A stretch of DNA of 64,000 bases from contig JAEZGX010000025.1 of assembly GCA_023416735.1 (NCBI GenBank), forward strand, positions 164,500 to 228,499, read 5' to 3'. Source of the stretch: Verrucomicrobiota bacterium (GTDB lineage Bacteria; Verrucomicrobiota; Verrucomicrobiia; Opitutales; Opitutaceae). Position 1 is the first letter of the stretch; every line of letters begins with the position of its first letter. The translations under genes were made by a program, and so were the position numbers. Of the stretch, positions 42,605 through 50,717 are shown in pieces. The notes under the pieces were generated by a model that saw only the letters and a program-made list of their open reading frames with translations, was not told the DNA's origin and ran no database searches.

Positions 42605-43468
42605 ATGAAACGCGGCGTGCTGTTCATGGTGGTGGCGAGTGCGGCGGTTGCGGCTTCACGCGAGCGGGAGCCCGGAGTGCCGGTGCGTCAGGCTCAGCCG
42701 GATACATCGCATCTCTCGTTGCTCACGCCGCCGGGTGGAGAGAATCAGCAGTTGTATGGTTCGCGTCGGGCGGTGTTGGTGAATGACGAAGCGGCGCGGG
42801 AGGTGACGGCGCGATTTCGATCTACTTATGTGAAGGAAGGAGCGCCTCGCATCGCGGTGTTCGTGAACCGGGCGGTGTCGGATCGAGACGGCGAGTGGCG
42901 GCTGACGGAGAGGACGGAACGTTTCAACGAAACCACGACCGCGAAAGACGGCGAAGCATCGACGACGACGCGCGATGTTTCGGGGGAGAATACTTACGCG
43001 GCGAGCGAGGCGGCGGAAACGCCGTCGATCGCGGATCGGCAAACGGAACGAGAGATCGAGCGGTTGTTTGGGCGGGTGTTTCGACACGGTGGTGCGGTGC
43101 TCGCGGATGCGCGGGCGGCGACCGCGTTGGTAGGGCGCGAGGCGGACGACGAGAGAATCGTGCAACTGCCGAGGCGGGAGCGGGAGGCGCTGAAGCAGGT
43201 GGCGGACATTGCCATCGAAGTGTTGGTGTCGAGCCGGCCAATGACGGTTCGGACGCTCTCGGGTGACGTGACGCTGGAAGTGCCGGACCTGCAAGTGACG
43301 GCGATCCGGCTGAACGATGCGGCGATTCTCGGGCAGGCGGCTGCGAGCGATTTGCTCGGCGCGGGCGTGCGCGCGGCGGAGGTAGTGCGGCAGTTCGGGG
43401 TGCCGGATATTACGGAAGCGACGGCGTTCGCGCTGATGGAAGATATGCTGACGGGCGCGTCAGAATAG
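42605..43468 (+). CDS. Exported CsgG/LpoB-like protein
   Basis: The 287-residue protein has a leader MKRGVLFMVVASAAVAAS without a lipobox, then a stretch beginning PRIAVFVNRAVSD and IEVLVSSRPMTVRT, which resemble CsgG/LpoB-like cores. I do not recognise a precise family. It is the last gene of the second module and ends 19 bp from the convergent gene at 43488. Confidence 0.6.
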   Translation: MKRGVLFMVVASAAVAASREREPGVPVRQAQPDTSHLSLLTPPGGENQQLYGSRRAVLVNDEAAREVTARFRSTYVKEGAPRIAVFVNRAVSDRDGEWRLTERTERFNETTTAKDGEASTTTRDVSGENTYAASEAAETPSIADRQTEREIERLFGRVFRHGGAVLADARAATALVGREADDERIVQLPRREREALKQVADIAIEVLVSSRPMTVRTLSGDVTLEVPDLQVTAIRLNDAAILGQAAASDLLGAGVRAAEVVRQFGVPDITEATAFALMEDMLTGASE

Positions 43469-43487
43469 GCGGCGCGCCGATCGGGAA

Positions 43488-43772
43488 TCACTTCTGCGGC
43501 GGGGGCGGGATCTCGATTTTAGGCGGAGGCAGCGGCTCGAAGGTGATGTTTTTTGCGGCCTCGTTGATTTCGTTCACGGCGGAATCGATGATGGCTTTTT
43601 CGCCCGCATCGTCGCGCACGACGGGTTGTCCGCTGGAGAAATCGATGGTGGCGCGATCGCGGATTCCGACGGTGGGCCGCGGGGTGCGCGGCGGTGGTTC
43701 CGGACGAAGCAACCGATAGGCGAGTGCGATCACGGCTGTGAGGACGAGCAGCCAGGCGATGATTTTTTTCAT
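43488..43772 (-). CDS. Small membrane-anchored protein of unknown function
   Basis: The 94-residue protein has one N-terminal transmembrane segment (IAWLLVLTAVIALAYRLL) and a short proline-rich periplasmic tail ending PPPKIEIPPPPQK. No family is recognised. It starts 4 bp after the stop of the DMT transporter gene on the same strand, so the two are likely co-transcribed. Confidence 0.6.
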   Translation of the reverse strand: MKKIIAWLLVLTAVIALAYRLLRPEPPPRTPRPTVGIRDRATIDFSSGQPVVRDDAGEKAIIDSAVNEINEAAKNITFEPLPPPKIEIPPPPQK

Positions 43773-43776
43773 GAAG

Positions 43777-44670
43777 TCAGCCGAGAGCGAGAGCGACGAC
43801 GCCGGCGGCCATGAAGAAGGCGGCGAGGAAGCGGCGGCGGGAGTCGGCTTCGTTGAGGAATTTCGCGCCAATAAATGCGCCGATGACGATGCTGATTTCG
43901 CGCGCGGGAGCGACGTAGCTGACAGGCGTGAAGGTCATCGCGGTGAGCACGAGCAGGTAGGCGATGGGCGAGAGAAATGCGACGCCGAAGATCCAGCGTT
44001 TTTGGCTGCGCCATTCATGAAGAACCTCGGGCCAGCGGCGCGCGGCGAAGGGAGAGAGCAAGACGAGTTGAGTGAACGCGGTGCCGGCGTCGTAAACGAT
44101 CGGAGCGATGGCCAGCGTGGCGACGCCGTGGCGATCCCAGATCGTGTAAGCGGCGATGAACAGGCCGGAGAGAAGGCCGTAGTTGATCGAAGCCAGAGCG
44201 GAGGCGGAATGCGGCGCGTGCGGACGATGGGAAAAGAGGGAGCCAACTCGAGAGAAGCCGCCGGTGAGCCAGAAGATGCTGCCGACGATCACGAGTCCGC
44301 CGACGAGCGCGAGGGGGGAAGGGCGTTCGCCGAGCAGCACGATGGCGGCGCAGGTGGAAAGAAAGGGACCGGTGCCTCGTGCAACCGGATAGACGAGCGA
44401 GAAGTCGCCGTGGCGGTAGCTGCGTTGGAGGAAGAGGGTGTAGCTGGTTTTGAGAACGCCGCTGCCGAAAATCCACGCCAGTGCAGTGGTGGAGAGGTCG
44501 AACGGATGGAGAGAGAAATAAACGGCGAGGACGGGGATGTAGCAGGTGCAGATAACGCAGCCGACGACGAAGACAAAGGGCAGGCCGCCGGCAGAGCGTT
44601 TCGCGCAGTAGTTCCAGAACGCGTGCAACACGGCAGCGATCAGCACGAGGAGGAGCGCGAAGGCGGTCAT
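43777..44670 (-). CDS. EamA/DMT-superfamily transporter
   Basis: The 297-residue protein has ten predicted transmembrane segments and EamA-like features (YPVARGTGPFLSTCAAIVLLGERPSPLALVGGLVIV). Members export metabolites; the substrate is unknown. It is divergent from the MATE gene across a 167-bp gap with no recognised feature. Confidence 0.84.
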   Translation of the reverse strand: MTAFALLLVLIAAVLHAFWNYCAKRSAGGLPFVFVVGCVICTCYIPVLAVYFSLHPFDLSTTALAWIFGSGVLKTSYTLFLQRSYRHGDFSLVYPVARGTGPFLSTCAAIVLLGERPSPLALVGGLVIVGSIFWLTGGFSRVGSLFSHRPHAPHSASALASINYGLLSGLFIAAYTIWDRHGVATLAIAPIVYDAGTAFTQLVLLSPFAARRWPEVLHEWRSQKRWIFGVAFLSPIAYLLVLTAMTFTPVSYVAPAREISIVIGAFIGAKFLNEADSRRRFLAAFFMAAGVVALALG

Positions 44671-44837
44671 GGAGGTCTCGATGAGCGAATCGGGCGGAAT
44701 GGCGAATGGGAAGAGCCAAGCTCGCGCGCGAGGAAGTGAGCGAGACGGCGACGATTACAGCCGATGAAGGACAATGCGCGCGAGTGTCTTGGGATGTTCA
44801 GTTTTCGTTCGTGTGATGAGCGGAGTTTTGGCGCAGC

Positions 44838-46175
44838 GTGTCCGATCCCATGCAAAGAGTGTTACGTGAAGTAAGCCCGACGCTGTCGTTGGCCGTGCCG
44901 ATTGTCGTCGGCCAGGTCAGCCAGATGGTGGTGGGCATCACGGACAGCCTGATGGTGGGGCACGTCGGCGCGGTGCCGCTGGCGGCGTCGTCTTTTGGCA
45001 CGAGCATCTTCGGGGTGTTCTACGTGCTGGGGATTGGGTTGATGGTGCCGGTGTCGGTGTTTGTGGCGCATGCGCGCGGCGCGGAGCGTCCCGAGGAGTG
45101 TGGCGAGTATCTGCGTCACGGCGTCGCGCTGGCGCTGGTGTTTGGTGTATTGGAAACCGCGGTGATGTTGTGGCTCGGCTTTCGGCTGCACTGGTTTGGT
45201 CAGCCCGAGGAAGTGTTGGCGGCGGTGAATCCGTTTTTTGTTTTGATTGGCGGATCGATCACGCCGGTGTTGGTGAACCTGGCGCTGCGGCAGTTTGCGG
45301 AGGCGATGGGGCGGCCTTGGGTGCCGGTGATTGTGATGAGCGGGGTGGTGGCGCTGAACGTCCTGCTGAACTGGATACTGATCTACGGCAAGTGGGGTGC
45401 GCCGGCGCTGGGTTTGACTGGCGCCGGAGTGGCGACGGTGATCGTGCGCGTGCTGGGGCCGATCGCGTTGTTCGTGTGGCTTCGGCGGGATCCGAGCCTG
45501 AGGCAGGCGTTGCCGCGGAAATGGTGGGCGCCGCTCTCGACGGGGCGGGTGAAAGAAATGCTGCGCCTCGGCGTGCCCGCGTCGGGGATGTTGTTGTTCG
45601 AGAGCGGGGCGTTTGCGGCGGCGGCGTTGATGATGGGCTGGCTCGGCACGGTGGCGCTGGCGGCGCATCAAATCGCGATTTCGTGTGCGTCGTTCACCTT
45701 CATGTTTCCACTGGGAATTTCGATGGCGGCAGGCATGCGGATCAGCCAGGCGCTCGGCGCGGGCGAGCGGGAGCGTTTGCGGCCGGTCGGTTATGCGGCG
45801 CTAGGAATCGGCGCGGTGGCGATGGCGGTGTTTATGCTCTGTTTCCTGTTGGGAGGAGAGATGCTCGCTCGATGGTTCGTGCGCGAAGCGGCGGTGGTGG
45901 CGCTGGCGGCGCAGCTACTCGTGATCGCGGCGGTGTTTCAGTTTTTCGACGGCGCGCAGGTGATCGGAGCCGGGCTGCTGCGCGGGATGAAAGACGTGAA
46001 AGTGCCGGTAGCGATCACGTTCGTGGCCTATTGGGGGCTCGCGATCGGCGGTGGTTATCTGCTCGGTGTGCGTGGCGCGATGGGGCCGACGGGCGTGTGG
46101 TGGGGGCTCGCTTTAGGGCTGGCATTTGCGGCGGTATTTCTCGCGGTGCGGTTTCGGCGAATGACGAAAGTTTGA
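44838..46175 (+). CDS. MATE family efflux transporter
   Basis: The 445-residue protein has twelve hydrophobic segments and a MATE-type opening (LSLAVPIVVGQVSQMVVGITDSLMVGHVGAVPLAA). It most likely exports cationic or other toxic compounds using an ion gradient. It ends 15 bp from the convergent DUF167 gene. Confidence 0.9.
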   Translation: MSDPMQRVLREVSPTLSLAVPIVVGQVSQMVVGITDSLMVGHVGAVPLAASSFGTSIFGVFYVLGIGLMVPVSVFVAHARGAERPEECGEYLRHGVALALVFGVLETAVMLWLGFRLHWFGQPEEVLAAVNPFFVLIGGSITPVLVNLALRQFAEAMGRPWVPVIVMSGVVALNVLLNWILIYGKWGAPALGLTGAGVATVIVRVLGPIALFVWLRRDPSLRQALPRKWWAPLSTGRVKEMLRLGVPASGMLLFESGAFAAAALMMGWLGTVALAAHQIAISCASFTFMFPLGISMAAGMRISQALGAGERERLRPVGYAALGIGAVAMAVFMLCFLLGGEMLARWFVREAAVVALAAQLLVIAAVFQFFDGAQVIGAGLLRGMKDVKVPVAITFVAYWGLAIGGGYLLGVRGAMGPTGVWWGLALGLAFAAVFLAVRFRRMTKV

Positions 46176-46190
46176 GGATCGGCGATGGGA

Positions 46191-46457
46191 TCACGGGAGC
46201 TTCGCTTGGAGCTCGGTGGCGGAAAGGCCGTCGATGCGGAGCACCTTTTGACGCGAGGTGTCGCCGCGGGCGACCGTGATGGCGCGGCGCGGAAGATCGA
46301 GATGCTCGGCGAGGAACTCACAAAGAGCGTCGTTGGCCCGACCTTCGACGGGCGGAGCGTGGACCTTGATCTTCAGTGCATCGCCGAGCCAGCCGACGAT
46401 CTCGGTGCGAGGAGCGTTCGGGATGACCTTGATGGCGAGCGTGCAGGAAGGAGGCAT
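46191..46457 (-). CDS. DUF167/YggU family protein
   Basis: The 88-residue protein matches DUF167: LAIKVIPNAPRTEIVGW and LKIKVHAPPVEGRANDALCEFLAEHL. These are small proteins of unknown function, found in bacteria and eukaryotes. It lies 39 bp downstream of the PLP enzyme gene on the opposite side of a short gap, on the same strand. Confidence 0.9.
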   Translation of the reverse strand: MPPSCTLAIKVIPNAPRTEIVGWLGDALKIKVHAPPVEGRANDALCEFLAEHLDLPRRAITVARGDTSRQKVLRIDGLSATELQAKLP

Positions 46458-46496
46458 GAAATGCGCGAAAAGGAAATCGCGCCTCCGCGACGTTAG

Positions 46497-47999
46497 CTAA
46501 TCCAACGCCGCGGCGAGCGAAGCGATGATTTCTTCGACGGGTTCGGTGCCGATGGAAAGGCGAAGGAGATTGGGATCGAGGTTGCTCGCGGCGAGTTCGG
46601 CGCGACCGGCGTCGGTCGTGACGAGATCGTAGTGCGCGAGGAACATGAACGGGCAGATGAGCGTATTCTTCATGCCGAAGCTCGGGCCTTTCGGGAGGTT
46701 GAGCCGATCGTAGAAACGCTCGAGCGAGCCGCGGACGGTGAACGTGATCATGCTGCCAACGGCGTCCGGCGAGCGGGCGAGCCGGAGATAATTTTTGCGC
46801 GAGGCGGGATGAAGCGCCCAGTGGACGCTTGCGATATTCGGATGCGAGGAGAGGAACTCCACGACACGTGGAACAGACGCGTGGATTTGGGCGAGAACGG
46901 CGGACGTCTGACCGATTTGGGCGGCGAGGCGGGCAAGGTCGCGCGAGTAGAGCGGGTCGCGGCGAGAGGCGATGGTGGCGCGCAGCGTGGCGGCATCGGG
47001 CGCGGCGGGATTCACCACGACAAGGCCGGCGGTGAGATCACCTTCGCTGGCAGTGTATTTGGTGAGGCTGGACACAACGACGTCGGCGTGCGGGAGAACG
47101 TCGAGGTTGAACACGCACGTGATCGACGGATCGAGGATCAGCGCGGCGCCGTGTCGGCGGGCGAGGGCGGAGATCGCGGGAACGTCGGGCGTCTGGACGA
47201 GCGGGTTGGTGGGAATCTCGGCGAAGATGCCGGCGATGCGATCGCCCTTTTCGGCGAAGAGTTTTTCGAGAGCCGCGAGATCGAAGACGTCGCTGACGTA
47301 AACGTAGTCGTCGGGCGTGGCGGTGAATTTTTTCAGCAGTGCGATGGTGTCGAGATAGAGCCAGCCGAGTTGGATCCAGAGGGTGCGGCCGCGGGCGGCT
47401 TGAAGATCGGAGACGGTGCGAAACGCGACCTCGATCGCGCTCATACCGCAGCTGGTGAGGAGAAGGTGGTCGGCTGGAACGGTGGGGAAGGCGGGCGCGA
47501 GATGGCGTGCGACTTCGGCGGCGGCGTCTCCGGAGAACAACGTTTCAGGTGCAGCGGGGGGAAGAAGCCCGTGATGAACGAGGCGGTCCTCGGCGGCGCG
47601 CGAAGAGAGGAAGCCGCCGATGTTTTGGAGGAATGTTTTGGCGCGGGAGAAAAGTTCGGGCGACTCCGCGTGAGCGACGGCGTGGACGGCGTCGTCCTTG
47701 AGGCGAATCACGTGAGCGGCGCCGAGATGCGCAGCGAGGCGGTCGGCGACGCGCGAGGAAGATACGAGCCAGAGTGTGTGGCCGGGGAGTTGTTCGCGTT
47801 GGAGCAGGTAGGAAGAGAGCTGTTGGAGAAAAGGATGGATGACGAATCGCGGATAACCGGACGTCATATGGCGGGTGATTTCCGGATCTTTTTCCTCGTA
47901 GCCGCGGACGGCCCGCATGGTCGGGAGGCTCGCGGAGACCGCGTGCGGAGACGCGGCTGGAATTCGCTGGCCGAGAGGGATGGGCGTGAACGCGGGCAT
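46497..47999 (-). CDS. Cys/Met metabolism PLP-dependent enzyme (cystathionine gamma-synthase-like)
   Basis: The 500-residue protein has the Cys/Met PLP fold with the lysine in SSLTKYTASEGDLTAG and the phosphate-binding region LLTSCGMSAIEVAFRTV. It is longer than the usual 380-400 residues because of an extended N-terminal region (residues 1 to about 100). It could be a cystathionine synthase or lyase. The ATG at 47999 is preferred to 48053. It does not sit with metX. Confidence 0.8.
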   Translation of the reverse strand: MPAFTPIPLGQRIPAASPHAVSASLPTMRAVRGYEEKDPEITRHMTSGYPRFVIHPFLQQLSSYLLQREQLPGHTLWLVSSSRVADRLAAHLGAAHVIRLKDDAVHAVAHAESPELFSRAKTFLQNIGGFLSSRAAEDRLVHHGLLPPAAPETLFSGDAAAEVARHLAPAFPTVPADHLLLTSCGMSAIEVAFRTVSDLQAARGRTLWIQLGWLYLDTIALLKKFTATPDDYVYVSDVFDLAALEKLFAEKGDRIAGIFAEIPTNPLVQTPDVPAISALARRHGAALILDPSITCVFNLDVLPHADVVVSSLTKYTASEGDLTAGLVVVNPAAPDAATLRATIASRRDPLYSRDLARLAAQIGQTSAVLAQIHASVPRVVEFLSSHPNIASVHWALHPASRKNYLRLARSPDAVGSMITFTVRGSLERFYDRLNLPKGPSFGMKNTLICPFMFLAHYDLVTTDAGRAELAASNLDPNLLRLSIGTEPVEEIIASLAAALD

Positions 48000-48146
48000 G
48001 CGGGAAAGTTGAGATTGAAGGGCCAGCGTTGAGAGCCGATTGGCCGGGCGCAAATGGAAGCTGTGTCAGGCCCGGCACGGCGGAGCGGTGTTTGCGGTCA
48101 CGAAAAATGTGGCGGGGAGCCGACGGTGAGACTTTGCTGCGCGCGC

Positions 48147-48905
48147 ATGAAATTGGTCTCCTGGAACGTGAATGGCATTCGCGCGGTGTTGAAGAAGGGG
48201 TTTCTCGACTACATGGCGAAAGTGGATGCCGACGTGATTTGTTTGCAGGAGACGAAGGCGCATCCCGGCGACGTGCAGCATGTGGCGTGGGTGGCGGGTT
48301 ATACGCCGCATTGGTATTCGGCGGTGAAGAAGGGGTATTCGGGAACGGTGATCTTCACGCGAGTAGCGCCGTTGAGCGTGAAGTTCGGGATCGGCTTGCC
48401 GGGACATGACGACGAAGGGCGGGTGATCACGGCGGAGTTTGCGGATTTCCATCTCGTGAACGTCTATCAGCCGAATTCGCAGCGCGGGCTGACGCGGCTC
48501 GAGTATCGCACGAAGGAGTGGGATCCCGCCTTCCTGAGCTTCTTGAAGAAGCTGGAGAAGAGGAAACCGGTGGTGTTTTGCGGCGATTTGAACGTGGCGC
48601 ACACCGAGATCGATCTGACGAATCCGAAAACGAACCGGAAGAACGCGGGCTTCACGAACGAGGAGCGGGAGAATTTCTCGGCGCTGCTGGCGAGTGGATT
48701 TGTGGATACGTTTCGCGAGTTCGAGAAAGGCTCGGGGCACTACACTTGGTGGAGCCAGATGATGAACTGCCGGGCGCGGAACATCGGGTGGCGCGTCGAT
48801 TATTTTGTCGCGAGCGAAAAGCTGCGGAATCGGCTGAAGCGGGCCTGGATTTCGCCGGAGGTGATGGGGAGCGATCACTGTCCGGTGGGATTGGAAATCG
48901 AGTAG
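48147..48905 (+). CDS. xthA: Exodeoxyribonuclease III
   Basis: The 252-residue AP endonuclease family enzyme begins MKLVSWNVNGIRAVL and has DVICLQETKA, FCGDLNVAHTEIDL and MGSDHCPVGLE at the end. ExoIII cleaves at abasic sites and degrades 3' ends in base excision repair. The ATG at 48147 is used by family alignment. A cinA-like gene follows 34 bp downstream. Confidence 0.94.
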   Translation: MKLVSWNVNGIRAVLKKGFLDYMAKVDADVICLQETKAHPGDVQHVAWVAGYTPHWYSAVKKGYSGTVIFTRVAPLSVKFGIGLPGHDDEGRVITAEFADFHLVNVYQPNSQRGLTRLEYRTKEWDPAFLSFLKKLEKRKPVVFCGDLNVAHTEIDLTNPKTNRKNAGFTNEERENFSALLASGFVDTFREFEKGSGHYTWWSQMMNCRARNIGWRVDYFVASEKLRNRLKRAWISPEVMGSDHCPVGLEIE

Positions 48906-48939
48906 TCAGGCGGCGGATACGCGTGCGAAAACACCGCTC

Positions 48940-49440
48940 ATGACCAAAGCGGAAGAATTGAAGACGCTGATGGTGGCGGGGCGGCCGTGGACGCTGGCGG
49001 TGGCAGAGAGTTTGACGGCGGGAAATTTGCAGGCACGGATCGCGAGTGTGTCGGGGGCGTCGAGTTACTTTCTCGGTGGAATCACGGCGTATTCGCTCGA
49101 GCAGAAAGAGCGGCAGCTGCAAGTGGAGCGCGCGACGGCGGAAGCGGTGAATTGCGTGTCGGCGGACGTGGCGGAGCAGATGGCGCGCGGCGTGTGCCGG
49201 TTGTTTGGAGCGGACGTGGGCGCGGCGACGACGGGTTATGCGGAACCTGCGCCGGCGTGGAATGTGCGCGTGCCATTTGCGTGGTGGGCGGTGGCGGTGA
49301 GAAAGGCGGACGGCGCGGGATTCGCGACGTGGAGCGGGCGTGTAGAGATCGCGGACGCCGGCCGGATGGAGGTGCAGCAGCGGGTGGCGGACGCGGTGGT
49401 CGGGGAAATCCTGCGCGTCGTAGCGGAAGCGCGAAAATAA
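48940..49440 (+). CDS. CinA-type nicotinamide-nucleotide amidohydrolase (PncC)
   Basis: The 166-residue protein matches the CinA C-terminal domain: AESLTAGNLQARIASVSGASSYFLGGITAYS and the TGYAEP motif. Stand-alone PncC deamidates nicotinamide mononucleotide in pyridine nucleotide salvage. It ends just before a strong bidirectional terminator. Confidence 0.88.
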   Translation: MTKAEELKTLMVAGRPWTLAVAESLTAGNLQARIASVSGASSYFLGGITAYSLEQKERQLQVERATAEAVNCVSADVAEQMARGVCRLFGADVGAATTGYAEPAPAWNVRVPFAWWAVAVRKADGAGFATWSGRVEIADAGRMEVQQRVADAVVGEILRVVAEARK

Positions 49441-49442
49441 AA

Positions 49443-49467
49443 AAAGCCCGGCGGAAGGCCGGGCTTT
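49443..49467. terminator. Bidirectional hairpin terminator
   Basis: AAAGCCCGGC / GCCGGGCTTT is a perfect 10-bp stem with a 5-nt loop and A/T-rich sides. It separates the convergent pncC-like and SYLF genes and can serve both. Confidence 0.85.
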
Positions 49468-49487
49468 GGGTAGCGGAGTGGGAGGGA

Positions 49488-50168
49488 TCAGCGGGTGATT
49501 TGCTGCACGTATTGCATCAGCGGCTGGACCTCGGGGATGGGTTGAACCCAATCGCTGTAGAGGATCTCAGGGAGCGTGTATTGCGTCGAGTAGAGGATGA
49601 AGTTGGCTTGGTCGTTGCGGGAGAGATGGCCGAACTTCACGGTGGCGCCGGCGTAGAGACCCTTCGATTTGGAGTAGATCAGGACGGGCGCTTCGATGAT
49701 GGGCCGGTTGGCGCGTTCGGCTTGGGCGGCTTTGGGGCCGGCGACAGCTTTGGCGTCGACGCCGACATTGAAGCGGTCGTTGAAGAGAAGGCGCGGTGTT
49801 TCATCATCGGTGATGACCATGACGGTCTCGACGGCGTTGGCGCCGATTTGGAAACCGAGGCTGGCTTCGCCGGCGTTGATGATGACTGGAACGCTCCAGC
49901 TGCCGTCGGGCTTCTTCGCCAGCACGACTCCGTAGCCATCTTTCACGCCGAAGAAGAAACCGGCTTTGAACTGGTTCACGATCACGAGCGCACGGGCTTG
50001 TTGCAGAATGCCGGCGGGAATCGCGTATTCCGGATTGGCCATGAACTCGCGCAGGATTGCCTCGCAGGATTCGACGCGCGTGATGGTCTCCGCGCGGGTC
50101 GGGGCGGCGGAAGCGACGGGAGCCGCGGCAAAGAGCGCGAGAGCGAGGAGCGAGAGGAACTTTTTCAT
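49488..50168 (-). CDS. Exported SYLF/YSC84-domain lipid-binding protein
   Basis: The 226-residue protein has a signal peptide (LSLLALALFAAAPVASA) and a SYLF domain: EAILREFMANPEYAIPAGILQQARALVIVNQFKAGFFFGVKDGYG and ASLGFQIGANAVETVMVI. SYLF proteins bind phosphoinositides or other lipids. The role in bacteria is unclear. The ATG at 50168 begins the signal peptide. Confidence 0.87.
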   Translation of the reverse strand: MKKFLSLLALALFAAAPVASAAPTRAETITRVESCEAILREFMANPEYAIPAGILQQARALVIVNQFKAGFFFGVKDGYGVVLAKKPDGSWSVPVIINAGEASLGFQIGANAVETVMVITDDETPRLLFNDRFNVGVDAKAVAGPKAAQAERANRPIIEAPVLIYSKSKGLYAGATVKFGHLSRNDQANFILYSTQYTLPEILYSDWVQPIPEVQPLMQYVQQITR

Positions 50169-50345
50169 GACGTGACGAAAGGCGTTGGTTGAAGCGAACG
50201 TAAGCACGGGGTGCGGGATTTTGGAAGCGTGGAGTGGGTGCGAGACAATGGTGAGTGCGCGTGTTGGCCCGACACAGCGAAGTTCGGGAAAGTTCCGATG
50301 GAAGATCGATCGTTGTCGAAGGGCGAAGCGGCGTGGCGGAACCTG

Positions 50346-50717
50346 TTAATCGAGGCCGCGCGCGGTAAGGTCGTCTTCGTCCCAACCCAGGTAGTGGCCG
50401 AGCTCGTGCAGATAGGTGAGGCGGGTTTCTTCGCGAAAGATTTCGAGATCGCCCTCGGCGAAGTCCCAGAGGTTTTCCAAATAGAGAAGGATTTGCGGCG
50501 GGGCGGGGTGAGTGGTGTCGAGTTCGCGACCATGGGGGTTGCCGGTGAAGAGGCCAAGGATGTCGGGCGGAAAACCGTCGGCGAGAACCTCGGGCCCGGG
50601 CAACGCTTCGTAGTGGACGGCGACGGCGCGGGCGAGCGGACGGATTTCGGGCGGGAGTTTCCGTTGGGTGGCGCCGACGACATCGGCGGCTAGACGGGTG
50701 AGTTCGGGAAGTTTCAC
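50346..50717 (-). CDS. Zincin-like metallopeptidase (DUF1025-type)
   Basis: The 123-residue protein has a HExxH zinc motif in YLHELGHYLGWDEDDL and the family phrase PPDILGLFTG. Members are small predicted cytosolic metalloproteases. The GTG at 50717 overlaps the TGA of the upstream permease gene, so translation is coupled. The long frame that continues to 52241 is the shadow of that permease. Confidence 0.83.
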   Translation of the reverse strand: MKLPELTRLAADVVGATQRKLPPEIRPLARAVAVHYEALPGPEVLADGFPPDILGLFTGNPHGRELDTTHPAPPQILLYLENLWDFAEGDLEIFREETRLTYLHELGHYLGWDEDDLTARGLD

